Part shown: positions 5,615-8,601 of the stretch, one piece after another
Layout of the letters: each line of letters opens with the position of its first letter
How positions within the stretch are numbered: the stretch's first letter is position 1
NCBI GenBank assembly: GCA_020859965.1
Contig: JAJBVF010000322.1
Span: 1 to 8,601 of the forward strand
Reading direction: 5' to 3'
DNA from: Clostridiales bacterium
GTDB lineage: Bacteria; Bacillota; Clostridia; Lachnospirales; Lachnospiraceae
DNA: 8,601 bases
Translations under genes and position numbers: made by a program
The notes under the pieces: generated by a model
What the model was told of the DNA's origin: nothing
The model's database searches: none
Seen by the model: only the letters and a program-made list of their open reading frames with translations

Positions 5615-5635
5615 AAAAGAAAGGAAAAGAGAACC

Positions 5636-6079
5636 ACGAGTGATGCAGGAAGAGAATTAAGCTGGGACGATACGATACAGAATGACGGCAGTGATTTTGA
5701 GCCGGTCCCGGAAGGAGATTATGAATTTACGATCGAAAAGTATGAGAGGGCAAGATCATCAGGGCAGGGAAAACTCCCGCCCTGCAATATGGCGGTCGTG
5801 TATTTCAGGGTAAAAGGGCCGGAAGGGCGAGAAGTGTCTATCCGGGAGAATTTTATTTTACACAGTTCCCTTGATTGGAAGCTGTCACAGCTTTTCCGCA
5901 GCGTAGGATTGAAAAAAGAAGGCGAGAAGATGCGCATGAACTGGAACGCACTGCCGGGGCTGACCGGAAAAGGACATGTGATCCAGGTGCCCGGGACGAA
6001 AGACCCGTCAAAGATGTTTAACCAGATGGAGAAGCTGTATCCAAAGGAAATGAAGAAATACAGTGCCGGAAACTTTTAG
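5636..6079 (+). CDS. DUF669 family protein with ACG at the expected start
   Basis: This 147-residue phage DUF669 (PF05037) protein reads xSDAGRELSWDDTIQND, then FEPVPEGDYEFTIEKYERAR, GKLPPCNMAVVYFRV, LHSSLDWKLSQLF and MRMNWNALPGLTGKG, the classic order of this family. Homologues start MSD, but here the codon before SDAGREL is ACG (5636-5638), and no ATG, GTG or TTG lies in frame between the upstream TAA (5612-5614) and ATG 5789. Starting at 5789 would remove 51 conserved residues. AAAGG at 5620-5624 is a weak ribosome binding site 11 bases ahead. The frame is also that of the Sak4 gene. The family is unproven in function; its place beside Sak4 suggests a single-strand-DNA partner (inference). 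The gene may be translated weakly from ACG, be broken, or reflect a sequence error. Confidence 0.8.
   Translation, partial: TSDAGRELSWDDTIQNDGSDFEPVPEGDYEFTIEKYERARSSGQGKLPPCNMAVVYFRVKGPEGREVSIRENFILHSSLDWKLSQLFRSVGLKKEGEKMRMNWNALPGLTGKGHVIQVPGTKDPSKMFNQMEKLYPKEMKKYSAGNF
5760..5784 (+). other. GC-rich hairpin inside the DUF669 gene
   Basis: CAGGGC (5760-5765) pairs with GCCCTG (5779-5784) and GGGA (5767-5770) with TCCC (5775-5778) around an AAAC loop, with a single bulged A at 5766. It ends 4 bases before the first in-frame ATG (5789). It may be a by-product of the encoded GQGKLPPCN sequence, so its role is doubtful. Confidence 0.35.
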
Positions 6080-6094
6080 AAATAGGGTGAGAAT

Positions 6095-7699
6095 ATGGAT
6101 TTAAGACCATACCAGGAGGAGGCAAGAAAAGCAATCTTTTGCCAGTGGGACAGCGGCGTGAATAAAACGCTGCTGGTTCTTCCGACCGGATGCGGCAAGA
6201 CGATCGTGTTTGCCAAGGTTGCGGAAGACTGCGTCAGGCATGGTGACAGAGTATTGATCCTCGCACACCGCGGGGAACTGCTCGATCAGGCTGCCGATAA
6301 GATACGCAAATCGACCGGACTGGCTTGTGCGACCGAAAAAGCAGAGGAGACCTGTGTTGGAAGCTGGTTCCGGATCACAGTCGGATCCGTCCAGACACTG
6401 ATGCGTGAGAGCCGGCTGAAAAAATTCCCGGATGATTATTTTAATACGATCATCATAGACGAAGCACATCACTGCCTGTCTGACAGCTATCAGCGCGTAT
6501 TGAAGCATTTTCCAGGATCACATGTTCTCGGGGTCACAGCTACACCAGACCGTGGTGATATGCGTAACCTGGGAGAATATTTTGAGAGCCTGGCTTATGA
6601 ATATACGCTTCCAAAGGCGATCAAGGAAGGATACCTGTCTCCGATCAAGGCACTGACTCTTCCACTGAAACTGGATCTGACTGGTGTCGGGATAAGCGCT
6701 GGCGATTTCAAGAGTGGAGATCTGGGGACGGCGCTTGACCCGTATCTGGAACAGATAGCAGATCAAATGGCGGAATACTGCATGGATAGAAAAACAGTCG
6801 TATTCCTGCCGCTTATCAAGACTTCACAGAAATTCTGCCGGATCCTGAACGAGAAGGGCTTCTCTGCAGCCGAAGTGAATGGAAAGAGCGGTGACAGAGC
6901 GGAAATACTCCAGGATTTTGATGATGGAAAATACAACGTCCTATGTAACTCCATGCTGCTCACGGAAGGATGGGACTGCCCATCTGTAGACTGTATCATC
7001 GTACTAAGACCGACAAAGATCCGAAGCCTGTATGCGCAGATGGTCGGCCGCGGCACACGGTTGTATCCCGGGAAGGACCACCTTCTGCTGCTGGATTTTT
7101 TATGGCATACAGAACGGCATGAATTATGCCATCCTGCAAGCCTGATCTGCGAGAATGAAGAAGTGGCGCAGAAGATGACAGAAAACCTGGAACAGGCCGG
7201 ATGTGCAGTCGATATCGAAGAGGCAAAGAAACAGGCATCAGAGGACGTTGTGGCACAGCGGGAAGAATCCCTGGCAAAACAGCTGGCAGAAATGAGGAAA
7301 CGTAAAAAGAAGCTGGTAGATCCGCTGCAGTTTGAAATGAGTATCCAGGCTGAAGACCTGACAAGCTATGTGCCATCGTTCGGTTGGGAGATGGGGCCGG
7401 CATCAGAAAAGCAGAAAAATACGCTTGAAAAGCTCGGCATCCTGCCAGACCAGATCGACAATGCCGGCAAGGCAGCAAAGCTTCTTGACCGCCTGGATAA
7501 GCGCAGGAAAGAAGGATTGACTACGCCAAAACAGATCCGCTTTCTTGAAGGGCGCGGCTTTGAACATGTGGGTACATGGGATTTTAATACTGCAAGGAAA
7601 CTCATAGACCGGATCGCAGCGAATGGATGGCGGGTGCCATATGACATTAACCCGCATGGATATAACCCGTGCGAAGCGCAGGAATACAGGAGTGCATAA
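6095..7699 (+). CDS. SF2 DEAH-box helicase with C-terminal tandem repeat
   Basis: This 534-residue superfamily 2 helicase resembles the Res/type III-like phage helicases. Motifs in order: an N-terminal LRPYQEEA, Walker A PTGCGKT (30-36), motif Ia ILAHRGELLDQ (55-65), DEAH (122-125), motif III TAT (148-150), motif IV VVFLPLIK (235-242), motif V LLTEGWDCP (288-296) and motif VI QMVGRGTR (315-322). The core is complete, so it should be an active ATP-dependent DNA translocase or helicase. After a charged linker (about 375-410), the C-terminus holds two copies of a repeat about 40 residues apart: SEKQKNTLEKLG (437-448) and TPKQIRFLEGRG (477-488), each followed by an A..LLDRL or A.KLIDRI helix. AGGGTGA ahead supports ATG 6095. 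It is probably the phage replication helicase working with the primase gene just downstream. Confidence 0.88.
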   Translation: MDLRPYQEEARKAIFCQWDSGVNKTLLVLPTGCGKTIVFAKVAEDCVRHGDRVLILAHRGELLDQAADKIRKSTGLACATEKAEETCVGSWFRITVGSVQTLMRESRLKKFPDDYFNTIIIDEAHHCLSDSYQRVLKHFPGSHVLGVTATPDRGDMRNLGEYFESLAYEYTLPKAIKEGYLSPIKALTLPLKLDLTGVGISAGDFKSGDLGTALDPYLEQIADQMAEYCMDRKTVVFLPLIKTSQKFCRILNEKGFSAAEVNGKSGDRAEILQDFDDGKYNVLCNSMLLTEGWDCPSVDCIIVLRPTKIRSLYAQMVGRGTRLYPGKDHLLLLDFLWHTERHELCHPASLICENEEVAQKMTENLEQAGCAVDIEEAKKQASEDVVAQREESLAKQLAEMRKRKKKLVDPLQFEMSIQAEDLTSYVPSFGWEMGPASEKQKNTLEKLGILPDQIDNAGKAAKLLDRLDKRRKEGLTTPKQIRFLEGRGFEHVGTWDFNTARKLIDRIAANGWRVPYDINPHGYNPCEAQEYRSA

Positions 7700-7702
7700 T
7701 AG

Positions 7703-8601
7703 ATGGAAAAGACAGACCTGCAAAAAGTAATTGAATATATCGATCCGGGTGAGCTTGGCTATCAGGAGTGGGTAAATGTTGGCATGGCATTAAAGCAGGA
7801 AGGATATCCCGTATCTGTATGGAGTGACTGGAGCCGCAGGGATTTTGGACGTTACCACGAAGGAGAATGTGAAAAGAAGTGGAACAGTTTCCGCGGCAAC
7901 AGTTCCCCGGTAACGGGCGGCACCATTGTACAGATGGCAAAGGACCACGGATGGATCCCGGAATATGGGCATGAGCTGGACTGGGATGATTCAATCTCAC
8001 GTGACGATGAGCAGATCGTTGTTGACCAGAACTGGATCGAAGAACAGGAGGTCCGCGAGCCTGAGAAATGGGATCCGGTAAAAGAGCTGACTACATACCT
8101 CGGGATTTTGTTTGAAGCGAGTGAGAACGTCGGATACGTGACCGGAAGCTGGGAGAAGACGGATGAGAAGGGCAAACGCTGGCTGCCGCAGCAGGGGAGC
8201 TGGGACCGCACGGCCGGACAGCTGATCGAACTGCTGGAACACTGCAACGGTGATATAGCCAATGTTGTTGGAGACTGCAATCCGGAAGCAGGTGCGTGGA
8301 TCCGGTTCAATCCTCTGGACGGGAATGGCTGCAAAAACGAGAATGTCACAGAATACCGCTATGCGCTGGTAGAATCCGATAGCATGAATATTGACCGTCA
8401 GAATGCCATAATCCGCGAACTGCAGTTACCAGTGGCATGCCTGGTCTATTCCGGGAAAAAGAGCCTGCACGCGATCGTCAGGGTGGATGCAGCTGATTAT
8501 ACAGAGTATCGGAAGCGTGTCGATTATCTCTACAATATCTGCGAAAAGAACGGCCTGAAGGCGGATACACAGAACCGGAACCCGTCCAGGCTGTCCAGGA
8601 T
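7703..8601 (+). CDS. Primase with PriCT-2 and AEP-type motifs (5' part; runs off the window)
   Basis: ATG 7703 lies 3 bases after the helicase stop, with AGGAG at 7688-7692, and the frame is open to the window end (299 residues seen). Residues about 10-85 match a PriCT-2 domain (PF08707): IDPGELGYQEWVNVGMALKQ, then ECEKKWNSFRG and GGTIVQMAKDHGW. Further on are the three signatures of an archaeo-eukaryotic-type primase core: an acidic motif VESD (223-226), SGKKSLHAIV (250-259) with H256, and an Asp at 288 within KADTQNRNPSR. Such phage proteins are usually about 700-800 residues and end in a VirE/SF3-like helicase domain, which would lie beyond the window. Role: primer synthesis for phage replication next to the SF2 helicase. 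It is incomplete only because of the window edge. Confidence 0.85.
   Translation, partial: MEKTDLQKVIEYIDPGELGYQEWVNVGMALKQEGYPVSVWSDWSRRDFGRYHEGECEKKWNSFRGNSSPVTGGTIVQMAKDHGWIPEYGHELDWDDSISRDDEQIVVDQNWIEEQEVREPEKWDPVKELTTYLGILFEASENVGYVTGSWEKTDEKGKRWLPQQGSWDRTAGQLIELLEHCNGDIANVVGDCNPEAGAWIRFNPLDGNGCKNENVTEYRYALVESDSMNIDRQNAIIRELQLPVACLVYSGKKSLHAIVRVDAADYTEYRKRVDYLYNICEKNGLKADTQNRNPSRLSR

Noticed and set aside
1..8601. CRISPR array, tRNA, attachment site or insertion sequence
   Set aside because: I found no regularly spaced repeats, tRNA-like cloverleaf, terminal inverted repeats or transposase motifs.

Overview
The window looks like the early region of a temperate phage or prophage of a low-to-mid GC Firmicute, most likely a gut clostridium of the Lachnospiraceae type. 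The reasons are the strong AGGAGGTGA-like ribosome binding sites, tightly packed and often overlapping genes on the + strand, many short orphan phage genes, and a replication/recombination set typical of such phages. No structural, packaging, integrase, tRNA, CRISPR or rRNA genes are visible. The host assignment rests on style and remembered family resemblance, not on a search.

Layout. Positions 1-1253 are visibly more AT-rich. They carry the tail of an upstream gene, a 68-aa orphan that may be frameshifted, a phage lipoprotein with a clear lipobox, a 55-aa single-span membrane protein starting at TTG, and a confused stretch (957-1253) with a possible minus-strand mini-ORF and a weak plus-strand ORF. 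Positions 1270-2700 hold a frameshifted helix-turn-helix regulator and four small unrecognised phage genes, one with two predicted membrane helices. An intergenic hairpin (2707-2738) precedes a cold-shock-domain gene and another 56-aa orphan.

From 3207 to the right edge lies the DNA metabolism module: an SMC/RecF-type ATPase with a short coiled coil, a Sak4-like RecA-fold ATPase (AAA_24) with an SSB-like C-terminal tip, a DUF669 protein, an SF2 DEAH helicase, and a PriCT-2/archaeo-eukaryotic-type primase cut by the window end. I infer that these act together: helicase and primase in replication, Sak4 and perhaps DUF669 in binding or annealing single strands, and the SMC-like ATPase in handling DNA ends or structure.

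The most unusual aspects are these. The DUF669 reading frame has ACG where ATG is expected, and it lies in the same frame as the upstream Sak4 gene just past its single TAA. Two genes in the left third appear to carry single-base frameshifts. The SMC-like ATPase lacks the usual Walker B glutamate and H-loop histidine. The Sak4-like protein ends in a near-copy of the SSB C-terminal peptide. The lesions could mean prophage decay, recoding, or sequencing error, and the sequence alone cannot separate these. I see no clear evidence of a wholly new defence or mobile system.
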